A DNA stretch of 64,000 nucleotides from Pseudoduganella umbonata (GTDB taxonomy: Bacteria > Pseudomonadota > Gammaproteobacteria > Burkholderiales > Burkholderiaceae_D), in the NCBI RefSeq assembly GCF_014192225.1, contig NZ_JACHXS010000016.1:1-64000 (forward strand), written 5' to 3'. Shown here piece by piece: positions 24,718 to 33,306 of this stretch (the stretch's first letter is position 1; every line of letters begins with the position of its first letter). The position numbers were made by a program, and so were the translations under genes. Under the pieces are notes generated by a model. The model made no database searches. It saw only the letters and a list, made by a program, of their open reading frames with translations, and was not told the DNA's origin.

Positions 24718-25356
24718 ATGACGTTACGCCTCGGCGATACCGCACCTGACTTCGAGCAGGATTCTTCCATCGGCCGCATCAAGTTCCACGACTGGGCGGG
24801 CGATTCGTGGGTGGTGCTGTTCTCGCACCCGGCCGACTTCACGCCTGTCTGCACCACGGAACTGGGCCTGACCGCCAAGCTGAAGCCCGAGTTCGACCAG
24901 CGCAACGTGAAGGCGATCGCGCTGTCCGTCGACCCGGCCGACTCGCACAAGGAATGGATCAAGGACATCGAGGAAACCCAGAAGACGGTCGTCGGCTTCC
25001 CGATCATCGCCGACGCCGACAAGAAAGTGGCGACGCTGTACGACATGATCCACCCGGAACAGTCGGCCACCGCCACCGTGCGCTCGGTATTCCTGATCGA
25101 CCCGGCGAAAAAGATCCGCCTGCAACTGACCTACCCGATGAGCACCGGCCGCAACTTCGACGAGATCCTGCGCGTCATCGACGCCCTGCAGCTGACCGAC
25201 AAGCACACGGTGGCCACGCCGGGCAACTGGAAAGACGGCGATGACGTCATCATTCCGCTGACCGTGCAGGACCCGGAAGTGATCAAGCAAAAGTACCCGA
25301 AAGGCTTCACCGCCCCGAAACCGTACCTGCGCCTGACGCCGCAGCCGAACAAGTAA
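24718..25356 (+). CDS. 1-Cys peroxiredoxin (Prx6 type)
   Basis: 212 residues. HPADFTPVCTTELG carries the peroxidatic Cys45; no resolving Cys is seen. The long C-terminal domain (GDDVIIPLTVQDPE, YPKGF, YLRLTPQPNK) is typical of the Prx6 subfamily. It reduces hydroperoxides. A TACAAT box at 24682-24687 may give it its own promoter inside the sulfate cluster. A terminator follows. Confidence 0.94.
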   Translation: MTLRLGDTAPDFEQDSSIGRIKFHDWAGDSWVVLFSHPADFTPVCTTELGLTAKLKPEFDQRNVKAIALSVDPADSHKEWIKDIEETQKTVVGFPIIADADKKVATLYDMIHPEQSATATVRSVFLIDPAKKIRLQLTYPMSTGRNFDEILRVIDALQLTDKHTVATPGNWKDGDDVIIPLTVQDPEVIKQKYPKGFTAPKPYLRLTPQPNK

Positions 25357-25366
25357 AGTTGCCTGA

Positions 25367-25403
25367 AAAATGGGGACGTACCCCATTTTCCGAGAAACAT
25401 TTC
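25367..25403. repeat. Dispersed palindromic repeat (GGGGACGTACCCC variant)
   Basis: AAAATGGGG and CCCCATTTT pair across ACGTA (25367-25389), followed by GAAACATTTC (25394-25403). This is the same architecture as the other family members, here in the peroxiredoxin 3' end. Confidence 0.8.
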
Positions 25404-25432
25404 AAAAACCCGGGCGAGCCCCGGGTTTTTTT
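25404..25432 (+). terminator. Terminator after peroxiredoxin gene
   Basis: AAAACCCGGG and CCCGGGTTTT pair across a short CGAGC-type loop and are followed by further Ts. It separates sbp-hydrolase-prx from cysTWA-cysB. Confidence 0.9.
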
Positions 25433-25577
25433 ATTGTCGATAACACTTCGCCAGCCCGCATGGTTGCGCCATATCAGTTCCTGCATCTAAGCAAATGACA
25501 AAAGGTTAGTTTGGTTTATAACGGCCGGATGCGAGACTTCGCCCTCAATATCCGAAAATGTAATAAGAGGGGCCACC

Positions 25578-26453
25578 ATGTCTGCAGTACTGCCGGTTGC
25601 ACAACCGGTGCCGTTCGAAGCAAGGAAGCGGGCGCCGTACCGGGTGATGCCGGGCTTTAAGCTTTCGCTGGGCTTCACGATCTTCTACCTGACGCTGATC
25701 GTCCTGATTCCGTTGTCCGCGCTGTTCCTGAAGACGTTCACGATGACGTGGGAAGCCTTCTGGGCCGCCGTCACGTCCGAGCGCGTGATGGCTTCCTACC
25801 GCCTGACCTTCGGCGCCTCGCTGATCGGCGCGGCGATCAATGCCGTCTTCGGCTTCATCGTGGCCTGGGTGCTGGTGCGCTACCGCTTTCCCGGCAAGCG
25901 CTTCGTCGATGCGCTGGTCGACCTGCCGTTCGCGCTGCCCACCGCGGTGGCCGGCATCACGCTGACGGCGCTGTATTCGTCGAACGGCTGGATCGGCCAG
26001 TTCGTCGAGGGCACGCTGGGCATCAAGGTCGCTTTCACGCCGCTGGGCGTGGTGCTGGCGCTCACCTTCATCGGCCTGCCGTTCGTGGTGCGCACGGTGC
26101 AGCCGGTGCTGGAAGATGCCGAGCGCGAAATCGAGGAAGCCGCCGCGTCGCTGGGCGCCTCGTCGTGGACCACATTCCGCCGCGTGATCTTCCCGACCGT
26201 CTTTCCGTCGCTGCTGACCGGTTTCGCGCTGGCCTTTGCGCGTGCCACCGGCGAATACGGTTCCGTGATCTTCATTGCCGGCAACATGCCGATGGTCTCC
26301 GAGATCACGCCGCTGTTCATCATCACCAAGCTGGAACAGTACGACTACACGGGTGCCACGGCGATCGCCGTCGTCATGCTGGTCGTGTCGTTCATCATGC
26401 TGCTGGGTATCAACCTGTTGCAGGCCTGGGCCCGCGGAAAGTCGGGGAAATAA
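25578..26453 (+). CDS. cysT: Sulfate ABC transporter permease CysT (CysU)
   Basis: 291 residues with about six membrane helices and the inner-membrane component signature EEAAASLGASSWTTFRRVIFPTVFPSLLTG (about 191-220). With CysW it forms the sulfate/thiosulfate channel. The 140 bp upstream contain AT-rich tracts (for example GGTTTATAAC near 25513) compatible with a CysB-controlled promoter. cysW begins one base after its stop. Confidence 0.95.
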   Translation: MSAVLPVAQPVPFEARKRAPYRVMPGFKLSLGFTIFYLTLIVLIPLSALFLKTFTMTWEAFWAAVTSERVMASYRLTFGASLIGAAINAVFGFIVAWVLVRYRFPGKRFVDALVDLPFALPTAVAGITLTALYSSNGWIGQFVEGTLGIKVAFTPLGVVLALTFIGLPFVVRTVQPVLEDAEREIEEAAASLGASSWTTFRRVIFPTVFPSLLTGFALAFARATGEYGSVIFIAGNMPMVSEITPLFIITKLEQYDYTGATAIAVVMLVVSFIMLLGINLLQAWARGKSGK

Positions 26454-26454
26454 T

Positions 26455-27330
26455 ATGAGTGGAACTTCCCAACGCGGCGAACTGCCGTCCGTATCCGAAG
26501 TGCTGGAACCACGCTGGGTGCGCTATGCGCTGATCACCGTGGCGCTGGCGTTCCTGACGCTGTTCCTGTTCGTGCCGCTGGTCGCCGTGTTCGCCGAGGC
26601 GCTGAAGAAGGGCCTCGAGGTCTACCTGGAATCGATCCGCGAGGACGATGCGATCGCCGCCATCAAGCTGACGCTGATCACGGCCGCGATCGCGGTGCCG
26701 CTGAACCTGGTGTTCGGCGTGGCCGCGTCGTGGGCGATCGCCAAGTTCGAGTTCCGCGGCAAGAGCCTGCTGCTGACGCTGATCGACCTGCCGTTCTCCG
26801 TGTCGCCGGTGATCTCCGGCCTGATCTACGTGCTGCTGTTCGGCGCCCAGGGCTGGTTCGGCCCGTGGCTGGCCGAGCACGACATCAAGATCCTGTTTGC
26901 CGTGCCGGGCATCGTGATCGCGACGATCTTCATCACGTTCCCGTTCGTGGCGCGCGAACTGATCCCGCTGATGCAGGCGCAGGGCAGCGAGGAAGAGGAA
27001 GCAGCCGTGGTGCTGGGCGCCTCCGGCTGGCAGACCTTCTTCCGCGTGACGCTGCCGAACATCAAATGGGGCCTGCTGTATGGCGTGATCCTGTGTAACG
27101 CCCGCGCCATGGGCGAGTTCGGCGCGGTGTCCGTGGTCTCCGGCCACATCCGCGGCGAGACCAACACGATGCCGCTGCAGGTGGAAATCCTCTACAACGA
27201 ATACAACTTCGTCGCGGCCTTCGCCGTCGCCTCGCTGCTGGCACTGCTGGCACTGGTGACGCTGGCGCTGAAATCCTTCATCGAATGGCGCCTGCACGAA
27301 TCGCGCAACGCCGACGACAACGACAACTAA
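26455..27330 (+). CDS. cysW: Sulfate ABC transporter permease CysW
   Basis: 291 residues from ATG 26455. Six predicted membrane helices and the EEAAVVLGASGWQTFFRVTLPNIKWGLLYG coupling loop. MGEFGAVSVVSGHIRGETNTMPLQVEILYNEY is diagnostic of CysW. Heterodimer partner of CysT. Confidence 0.95.
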   Translation: MSGTSQRGELPSVSEVLEPRWVRYALITVALAFLTLFLFVPLVAVFAEALKKGLEVYLESIREDDAIAAIKLTLITAAIAVPLNLVFGVAASWAIAKFEFRGKSLLLTLIDLPFSVSPVISGLIYVLLFGAQGWFGPWLAEHDIKILFAVPGIVIATIFITFPFVARELIPLMQAQGSEEEEAAVVLGASGWQTFFRVTLPNIKWGLLYGVILCNARAMGEFGAVSVVSGHIRGETNTMPLQVEILYNEYNFVAAFAVASLLALLALVTLALKSFIEWRLHESRNADDNDN

Positions 27331-27355
27331 TGGCCAATACAAGCTGGAGCAAGAC

Positions 27356-28429
27356 ATGACCATCGCAGTCAAGAACATCAACAAGCGCTTCGGCGACTTC
27401 GTGGCGCTGAACAACGTGTCGCTGGACTTCCCGGCCGGCGAACTGACCGCGCTGCTCGGCCCTTCGGGCTGCGGCAAGACCACGCTGCTGCGCTGCATCG
27501 CCGGCCTGGAACACCCCGACTCCGGCCAGGTGCTGCTCGATGGCCAGGATGCCTCCGACCGCCACGTGCGCGAGCGCCAGGTGGGCTTCGTGTTCCAGCA
27601 CTATGCGCTGTTCAAGCACATGACCGTGTTCGAGAACGTGGCCTTCGGCCTGCGCGTGAAAGCGCGCAGCGAGCGGCCTTCGGAAGACCAGATCCGCAGG
27701 AAAGTAAAGGATCTCCTCGAGCTGGTGCAGCTGGACTGGCTGGCCGACCGCTATCCGCCGCAGCTTTCCGGCGGCCAGCGCCAGCGGATCGCCCTGGCGC
27801 GTGCGCTGGCGGTCGAACCGCGCGTACTGCTGCTCGACGAACCGTTCGGTGCGCTGGATGCGAAGGTGCGCAAGGAACTGCGCCGCTGGCTGCGCCGCCT
27901 GCACGACGACCTGCACGTGTCGTCGATCTTCGTTACCCACGACCAGGAAGAAGCGCTGGAAGTGGCCGACCAGGTGGTGTTGATGAACAAGGGCACCGTC
28001 GAGCAGATCGGCACGCCGGACGACGTCTATAACCACCCCGCGTCGCCGTTCGTCTACGGCTTCCTGGGCAACGTGAACGTGTTCCACGGCCGCGTGCACG
28101 AAGGCGTGCTGGCCAGCGAAGGCGTGCAGCTCGACGTGCCGGACCATACCCGCGTGCGCGACGGCAAGGGCACCGCCTACGTGCGCCCGCACGAGATGGA
28201 CGTGGACCGTTATGTCAGCGGCGCGGAAGGCATCGTCGTCAAGCTGCGCCGCGCGCATGCGATCGGCCCGCTGGCCCAGCTGGACCTCGAGCGCACCGAT
28301 AACGCGCAGCTGATCGAGGCAACGATTTCCAATGAGCGGTTCCAGAACCTGGGACTGAAAGAGGGCGAGACCCTGGTGGTGCGGCCGAAGCGCTTGCGCG
28401 TGTTCGTCGATGAAGGAGCTTCCATATGA
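27356..28429 (+). CDS. cysA: Sulfate ABC transporter ATPase CysA
   Basis: 357 residues. Walker A GPSGCGKTT (35-43), signature LSGGQRQRIALARAL, Walker B LLLDEPFGALDAKVR, H-loop VTHDQEEALEVAD. A C-terminal TOBE-like domain (about 240-357) contains YVRPHEMDVDRY. Powers CysTW. The stop overlaps the start of the regulator gene (ATGA). Confidence 0.96.
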   Translation: MTIAVKNINKRFGDFVALNNVSLDFPAGELTALLGPSGCGKTTLLRCIAGLEHPDSGQVLLDGQDASDRHVRERQVGFVFQHYALFKHMTVFENVAFGLRVKARSERPSEDQIRRKVKDLLELVQLDWLADRYPPQLSGGQRQRIALARALAVEPRVLLLDEPFGALDAKVRKELRRWLRRLHDDLHVSSIFVTHDQEEALEVADQVVLMNKGTVEQIGTPDDVYNHPASPFVYGFLGNVNVFHGRVHEGVLASEGVQLDVPDHTRVRDGKGTAYVRPHEMDVDRYVSGAEGIVVKLRRAHAIGPLAQLDLERTDNAQLIEATISNERFQNLGLKEGETLVVRPKRLRVFVDEGASI

Positions 28430-29358
28430 ACTTCCAGCAGTTGCGTTCCATCCGCGAGGCGGCCCGCCGCAACTACAACCTGACCGAAGTGGCCAATGCG
28501 CTGTTCACGTCGCAGCCGGGCGTGAGCCGGCAGATCCGCGAACTCGAGGACGAACTGGGCGTCGTCATCTTCGAGCGCAACGGCAAGCGGCTGACGGGCC
28601 TGACCGAGCCGGGCAAGGGCATCCTGAAGATCATCGACCGCCTGCTGATCGAGGCGGAAAACCTGCAGCATGCCAGCATGGAGTACAAGGGCCAGAGCAC
28701 CGGCACGCTGACGGTGGCCGCCACGCACACGCAGGCGCGCTATGCGCTGCCGCGCGCCGTGTCGCACTTCCGCACCGCGTTCCCGGACGTGCGGATCGCG
28801 CTGCAGCAGAGCTCACCCGAACACATCGCCGAGTGGGTATTGTCCGGCAAGGCCGATATCGGTATCGCTACCGAGGGCCTGTCGCAGTTCCCCGATCTGG
28901 TGTCTTTCCCGTGCTACCGCTGGAGCCACCTGATCGTGGTGCCGGACGACCATCCGCTGCTGAGCCGCACACCGGTACGGCTGGAGGACCTGGCCGAGTT
29001 CCAGCTGATCACGTACGACGTGGGCTTCACGGGCCGTGGCCACATCGATGATGCGTTCGACAAGGCCGGCGTGCGGCCCGATATCGTGCTGACCGCGATG
29101 GATTCGGACGTGATCAAGCAGTACGTGTCGCTCGGCCTCGGTGTCGGCATCGTCGCGTCGATGGCGTTCGACCATGGCCGCGACAAGGGCCTGCGTGCCA
29201 TCGAGGCATCGCACCTGTTCGCATCGAACACCACGCGGCTGGCCGTGCGGCGCGGCGCCTACCTGCGGCAGTATGCGTATGAATTCATCGCGCAGTTCGC
29301 GCCGGAGCTGAAGCGGGGCGATATCGAGCAGGCGCTGCTGGGGGGCGAGGCGGCATGA
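28426..29358 (+). CDS. cysB: CysB-type LysR regulator of sulfur assimilation
   Basis: 310 residues. N-terminal HTH MNFQQLRSIREAARRNYNLTEVANALFTSQPGVSRQIRELE is nearly diagnostic of the CysB/Cbl group. The effector domain (about 90-300) includes THTQARYALP and GRGHIDDAF. It activates sulfate uptake and reduction genes with N-acetylserine as inducer in the known systems. Translationally coupled to cysA. CysB and its homologue Cbl are not distinguishable here. Confidence 0.92.
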   Translation: MNFQQLRSIREAARRNYNLTEVANALFTSQPGVSRQIRELEDELGVVIFERNGKRLTGLTEPGKGILKIIDRLLIEAENLQHASMEYKGQSTGTLTVAATHTQARYALPRAVSHFRTAFPDVRIALQQSSPEHIAEWVLSGKADIGIATEGLSQFPDLVSFPCYRWSHLIVVPDDHPLLSRTPVRLEDLAEFQLITYDVGFTGRGHIDDAFDKAGVRPDIVLTAMDSDVIKQYVSLGLGVGIVASMAFDHGRDKGLRAIEASHLFASNTTRLAVRRGAYLRQYAYEFIAQFAPELKRGDIEQALLGGEAA

Positions 29359-29393
29359 CGGTTGAAGGGTTCAGCAGCGATGCAGCAAATTAG

Positions 29394-29418
29394 CCCGGCC
29401 TTGGCCGGGATTTTTTTT
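29394..29418 (+). terminator. Terminator of the cysTWA-cysB operon
   Basis: CCCGGCC-TT-GGCCGGG followed by A and eight Ts, 36 bp after the cysB stop. Confidence 0.92.
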
Positions 29419-29447
29419 GCCTGCCGCAGCCAGGGCTGCATGAGCAT

Positions 29448-29547
29448 CGGTGTTGGACATCGGTTGCCCCGTGTCCTTGCCGGCGGATGGGAAAACCGGT
29501 GTCCGACACCTTTCCGGATGAGGCGCCCGGAAAAGTGTCCGACACCA
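29448..29547. repeat. Dispersed palindromic repeat cluster (GTGTCCGACACC variant)
   Basis: CGGTGTTGGACATCGG (about 29448-29463), AAAACCGGTGTCCGACACC (about 29492-29510) and AAAAGTGTCCGACACC (29532-29547) are three diverged copies of the family core. They lie between the convergent terminators of cysB and the TonB-dependent receptor. Confidence 0.75.
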
Positions 29548-29566
29548 GCGCGTCGGCGGCCCAATA

Positions 29567-29592
29567 AAAATCCCGCTCGCGAGCGGGATTTT
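29567..29592 (-). terminator. Terminator of the TonB-dependent receptor gene
   Basis: AAAATCCCGCTC-GC-GAGCGGGATTTT, a 12-bp perfect stem 20 bp past the receptor stop. The minus-strand transcript ends in U-rich sequence. Confidence 0.9.
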
Positions 29593-29612
29593 CAGTTGAG
29601 GCGAGCCGGCGC

Positions 29613-31991
29613 TTACCAGCTATACCCCACCTTCGCGTAGAAGAAGCGGCCGTTGAAGCCGGCCGGCGAGAAGTTCGAATACGGGTAGATGCCGTTCGTG
29701 TTCAGGTTGGCGACGGAGGTCGTCTTGTCCGGGTAGCTGTCCGTCAGGTTGTCGATGCCGGCGGTCACGCGCCAGTTGGTGGCGAGGCGCACGGTGCCCG
29801 ACACGTCCAGCACCCATTGGTGGCCGTAGGTCTGGTCGTTCGCCGGGTTGTTCTGCGGGACGGTGAACTTGCCGTACTGCGTGGCCAGTGCGCGGGCGCT
29901 CCATGCCTGCGCGGTGTAGTCGGCGCCCAGGCTGAGCTTGTCCTTCGGCGAACCGACCGTATTGCGCTGGACCGTCTGGCGATCGATCAGCAGCAGGTTG
30001 TTGGCGGTGAGGATCGCCGGGTTGGCGGCCACGTTCTCGACCTGCGTCTTGTTTCGGTTGTAGGCTGCGGTGAAGTCGACGCGGTCGCGGTTGGCCAGGT
30101 TCCAGCGGTAGGTGCCGACCACGTCCACGCCGGTGGTCTTCGTGTCGATCGCGTTGGTGAAATAGCGGCCCGCGCCGACCTGCACGCCCTGGTTCGCCAG
30201 CGTGTTGCGCAGCGTTTGCGGCAGCGTCATGTTGGCCGACAGGGCGATGCGGTCGTCGACGAAGATGCGGTACACATCGACCGTCGTGTTGAAATTGCGC
30301 GTCGGCGCCCACTGCACGCCGATGCCGTAGTTGCGGGCTTTCTCGGCCTTCAGCGGCGTCGCGCCCAGTGCCTGCGCGGCGCTGCTGCCGACCGCGAACG
30401 TACCCGTTTCGATCGGCGTGTTGATGCCGTTGACGACGGCGAAATTGGTCGTCGTGATGGTGTAGAACTGCTGCGCCAGCGATGGCGCGCGGAAGCCCGT
30501 CGATGCCGTGCCGCGTACCGAGACCTGGTCGTTGAACGCGTAGCGCGCGGAAGCCTTGGCCGACGTGGTGCTGCCGAAGTCGGTGTAGTGCTCGTAGCGG
30601 GCGGCCAGCACGCCGGACAGCTTTGGCGTGACCTGCGCTTCCAGGTTCACATAGGCGGACTGGTTGCTGCGGCTGTTCTTGCCGGCGTTGACGGGGCGGA
30701 AACCCGAGAAGCCCTGCGAGCCGGAACCCGTGTACGACGCGGGGTCGCCGTCGTTGATCTCGTATTCCTCGTGGCGGATTTCCAGGCCGGTCGCCACCGT
30801 CAGCGGGCCGGAGAACGCGGCCACCGGGATCTCGCGGGCCAGGTCGAAGTTGGCGACCGACTGCGTGTTGGTCAGCCTGCCGAGGTGGAAGCGGGTAGGG
30901 CTGCTGGCCCCCAGGTCCTGGTTGACGGTGTTGTCGATGTCCAGCGAGAAGCGGTTGCGGCCCCAGTCCAGGCTGGCATCCCAGCGCCATTCTCCCAGGT
31001 CGCCGCGCACGCCGGCCACCAGCGACGCATCGGTGGACGTGCTGTTTTGCAGCGGCAGGAAGCCCTGCGGGAACAGCGGGGTACGCTGGACGCCGCCATT
31101 GAGCGCGGTGCGCCACGTGGCGGCTGCCTCGGTGTCGCGCTCGCCGTACTGGCCGAATGCATAGGCATCGGTGTTCTCGCCCAGCTGGTATTGCGCGTTG
31201 AAGAATACGTTGCGCGGCTTGGTGTCCGAATCCCCGTAGCGCTGCGTGACCTGGCCATACAGCGGCTCGGCCGGGTTGCGCGTGTCGGCGCCGGCCCGGT
31301 TGGTGGGATTGCGGTCCGCGCCTTCGGCCGCGAGGCGCAGCCAGCCCTTGTCGCCCAGCGCGAAGCCGGCCGAGGCTTTCAGCGATACCTGTTCGCCGTC
31401 GCCTTCGCCGTACCAGCCGGTGCCGATCTCGACGTCGCCGCCGTTCGGGCCCTTCTTCAGGATGATGTTGACGACGCCGGCGATCGCATCGGAACCGTAT
31501 TGCGCCGAGGCGCCGTCGCGCAGTACCTCGATGTGGTCGATCGCGGCCAGCGGAATCGCGTTCAGGTCGACCGGCGCCGACCCGCGGCCGGCGGTACCGT
31601 TGACGTTGACGACGGCCGATGCGTGGCGGCGCTTGCCGTTGACCAGCACCAGCGTCTGGTCCGGTGCCAGGCCGCGCAGCTGGGCGGGGCGCACCGCATC
31701 GGACGCATCGGCGCCGGACGGACGCGGGAAATTCATCGACGGCAGCAGGCGCGACAGCACCGTGGCCAGCTCGGTCGAACCGGTGGCCTGCAGTTCCTTC
31801 GCGCCGATGATGTCGATCGGCGATTCGGAATCGGCGGTGCGGCGGTTCTTCGCATACGTGCCGGTCACGACGACGGTCTGCAATTCTTCGGCGGGGGCTT
31901 GCTGCTGCGCGCTGGCCGGGGCGATGGTGGCAGCCACGGCGGCGGCGATGATCGACAGTGCGAGGGGGGATGTGCGGAGACGTGTGCTCAT
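29613..31991 (-). CDS. TonB-dependent outer-membrane receptor
   Basis: 792 residues from ATG 31991 (MSTRLRTSPLAL); an ATG at 32018 is possible but would displace the signal peptide. Signal cleavage is near ASAQQQ (about 28). A TonB box-like ELQTVVVTGTYAK precedes the plug (about 45-160; LVNGKRRHASAV, IDHIEVLRDGASAQYGSDAIAGVVNIIL). The 22-strand barrel follows and the protein ends in an aromatic (YAKVGYSW), as needed for Bam insertion. The substrate is unknown. It depends on the tonB-exbBD system, and one such locus lies at 51.5-54.1 kb. Confidence 0.92.
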   Translation of the reverse strand: MSTRLRTSPLALSIIAAAVAATIAPASAQQQAPAEELQTVVVTGTYAKNRRTADSESPIDIIGAKELQATGSTELATVLSRLLPSMNFPRPSGADASDAVRPAQLRGLAPDQTLVLVNGKRRHASAVVNVNGTAGRGSAPVDLNAIPLAAIDHIEVLRDGASAQYGSDAIAGVVNIILKKGPNGGDVEIGTGWYGEGDGEQVSLKASAGFALGDKGWLRLAAEGADRNPTNRAGADTRNPAEPLYGQVTQRYGDSDTKPRNVFFNAQYQLGENTDAYAFGQYGERDTEAAATWRTALNGGVQRTPLFPQGFLPLQNSTSTDASLVAGVRGDLGEWRWDASLDWGRNRFSLDIDNTVNQDLGASSPTRFHLGRLTNTQSVANFDLAREIPVAAFSGPLTVATGLEIRHEEYEINDGDPASYTGSGSQGFSGFRPVNAGKNSRSNQSAYVNLEAQVTPKLSGVLAARYEHYTDFGSTTSAKASARYAFNDQVSVRGTASTGFRAPSLAQQFYTITTTNFAVVNGINTPIETGTFAVGSSAAQALGATPLKAEKARNYGIGVQWAPTRNFNTTVDVYRIFVDDRIALSANMTLPQTLRNTLANQGVQVGAGRYFTNAIDTKTTGVDVVGTYRWNLANRDRVDFTAAYNRNKTQVENVAANPAILTANNLLLIDRQTVQRNTVGSPKDKLSLGADYTAQAWSARALATQYGKFTVPQNNPANDQTYGHQWVLDVSGTVRLATNWRVTAGIDNLTDSYPDKTTSVANLNTNGIYPYSNFSPAGFNGRFFYAKVGYSW

Positions 31992-32064
31992 CGTTTGTTG
32001 TTGTGAGTTGACGATCACACTATATTAATCGCCTGGCCTCATGACACGAACGACTGTGTAGCGG

Positions 32065-32093
32065 TTTGCTTATGCCTCAGTTGCATAAGCAAA
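32065..32093. promoter_or_regulatory. 11-bp inverted repeat upstream of the receptor gene
   Basis: TTTGCTTATGC and GCATAAGCAAA pair across a 7-base loop, 74-102 bp upstream of the receptor ATG and directly beside the REP-like element. It has no U tail on the minus strand, so an operator or leader hairpin is more likely than a terminator. Confidence 0.5.
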
Positions 32094-32240
32094 AACCGGT
32101 GACAGGCTCCAGTTTTCTGGAAACATTTCAAATTAGGTGCTGGAAGGAGAGATGGCCTGCAGGCCATCTCCGCTGCGCAGGCAAGGAGCGATGCTCCTTG
32201 AAACCCCTGCTTCGCCACCGGTTTTCGGGTGACAGGTACT
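32092..32240. repeat. Composite palindromic repeat element
   Basis: AAAACCGGTGACAGGCTCC (32092-32110), GGAAACATTTC (32119-32129), a 22-bp perfect palindrome (32149-32170, arms GAGATGGCCTG), CAAGGAGC-GAT-GCTCCTTG (32182-32200), then CCACCGGTTTTCGGGTGACAGG (about 32216-32237). It looks like a family member whose two halves are separated by two unrelated hairpins. No coding capacity is seen. Confidence 0.8.
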
Positions 32241-32243
32241 GGG

Positions 32244-33290
32244 TCACTGCCCCGGGTTGGTGATGCTGGCATGGATCGCATCGATCCCTTCCAGCACGTG
32301 CTGCGGCAGTGTCACGGCGTAGGCGTCGATGTTTTCCTTCAGCTGCGCCAGCGTGGTGGCGCCGATGATGGTGGAGCCGACGAACCAGCGCGAGTAGCAC
32401 CACGCCAGCGCCATCTGCGTGGGCGTCAGGCCGTTGTCGCGCGCCAGTTCCGTGTACTGCGCCACGGCGGCCAGCACGTTCGGCCGCAGGTAGCGCGGGC
32501 TCCATGTCGGCGGGAAGATCGTCAGGCGGCCGTGCGCCTTCGGATCGTCGTGGTACTTCGCGGTCAGCTGGCCGAATGCCAGCGGGCTGTAGGCCAGCAG
32601 CGTCACGTCTTCGCGGAAGCACGTCTCGTCGAGGAAGCTGGTTTCATAATGGCGTGCGGTCAGGTTGTACAGGTTCTGGATCGTCGCGATGCGCGGCAGG
32701 CCTTTCATCTCGGACTGCTTGACGAACTCGGAGACGCCCCAGCTCGATTCGTTCGACACGCCGATGTGCCGGATCTTGCCCTCGTCGACCAGTTTGCCCA
32801 GCGCGGCCAGGGTTTCCTCGATCGCCACCGACGGGCGCTCGTTGTTCGGATCGAATGCGGTGGCGCCGAAGACCGGCACGTTGCGGCTCGGCCAGTGCAG
32901 CTGGTACAGGTCGATGTAATCCGTCTGCAGCCGCTGCAGGCTGGTCTCCACGGCGGAACGCAGGTTGCGCTCGTCGAAGTTCTGCTGGCCGCCGCGCAGC
33001 CAGTGGATACCCGGATTCGGGCCGGCCGCCTTGGTGGCCAGCACGATGTCCGCGCGCTTGCCGCTCTTCTTCAGCCACGTGCCGATGTAGCGCTCCGTCA
33101 GGCCCTGCGTTTCGGCGCTCGGCTGCACCGGGTACATCTCGGCCGTGTCGATGAAATCGATGCCGCGTTCGATCGCATAATCGAGCTGCGCGTGCGCATC
33201 CGCTTCGGTGTTCTGGCGGCCCCACGTCATCGTGCCGAGGCAGATTTTCGTGACGTCGGTGTCGGTGCGGCCCAGTTTGATCTTGTCCAT
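32244..33290 (-). CDS. tas: NADP(H)-dependent aldo-keto reductase, Tas type
   Basis: 348 residues, matching the length of E. coli Tas. LGLGTMTWG-type start (ICLGTMTWGRQNTEADAHAQLDYA), the catalytic Asp and Tyr in FIDTAEMYPV, the Lys in LATKAAGP and the His in YQLHWPSR are present. The C-terminus has the NADP-binding STIIGATTLAQLKENI. Physiological substrate unknown. It follows pyrD by 16 bp as the last gene of the minus-strand run. Confidence 0.92.
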   Translation of the reverse strand: MDKIKLGRTDTDVTKICLGTMTWGRQNTEADAHAQLDYAIERGIDFIDTAEMYPVQPSAETQGLTERYIGTWLKKSGKRADIVLATKAAGPNPGIHWLRGGQQNFDERNLRSAVETSLQRLQTDYIDLYQLHWPSRNVPVFGATAFDPNNERPSVAIEETLAALGKLVDEGKIRHIGVSNESSWGVSEFVKQSEMKGLPRIATIQNLYNLTARHYETSFLDETCFREDVTLLAYSPLAFGQLTAKYHDDPKAHGRLTIFPPTWSPRYLRPNVLAAVAQYTELARDNGLTPTQMALAWCYSRWFVGSTIIGATTLAQLKENIDAYAVTLPQHVLEGIDAIHASITNPGQ

Positions 33291-33306
33291 TGATTGCTGT
33301 CCTTTC

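Noticed and set aside
29817..32006. 729-codon open frame opposite the TonB-dependent receptor
   Set aside because: Antisense shadow of a well-supported receptor; low-complexity Arg/Ala/Val protein without motifs.
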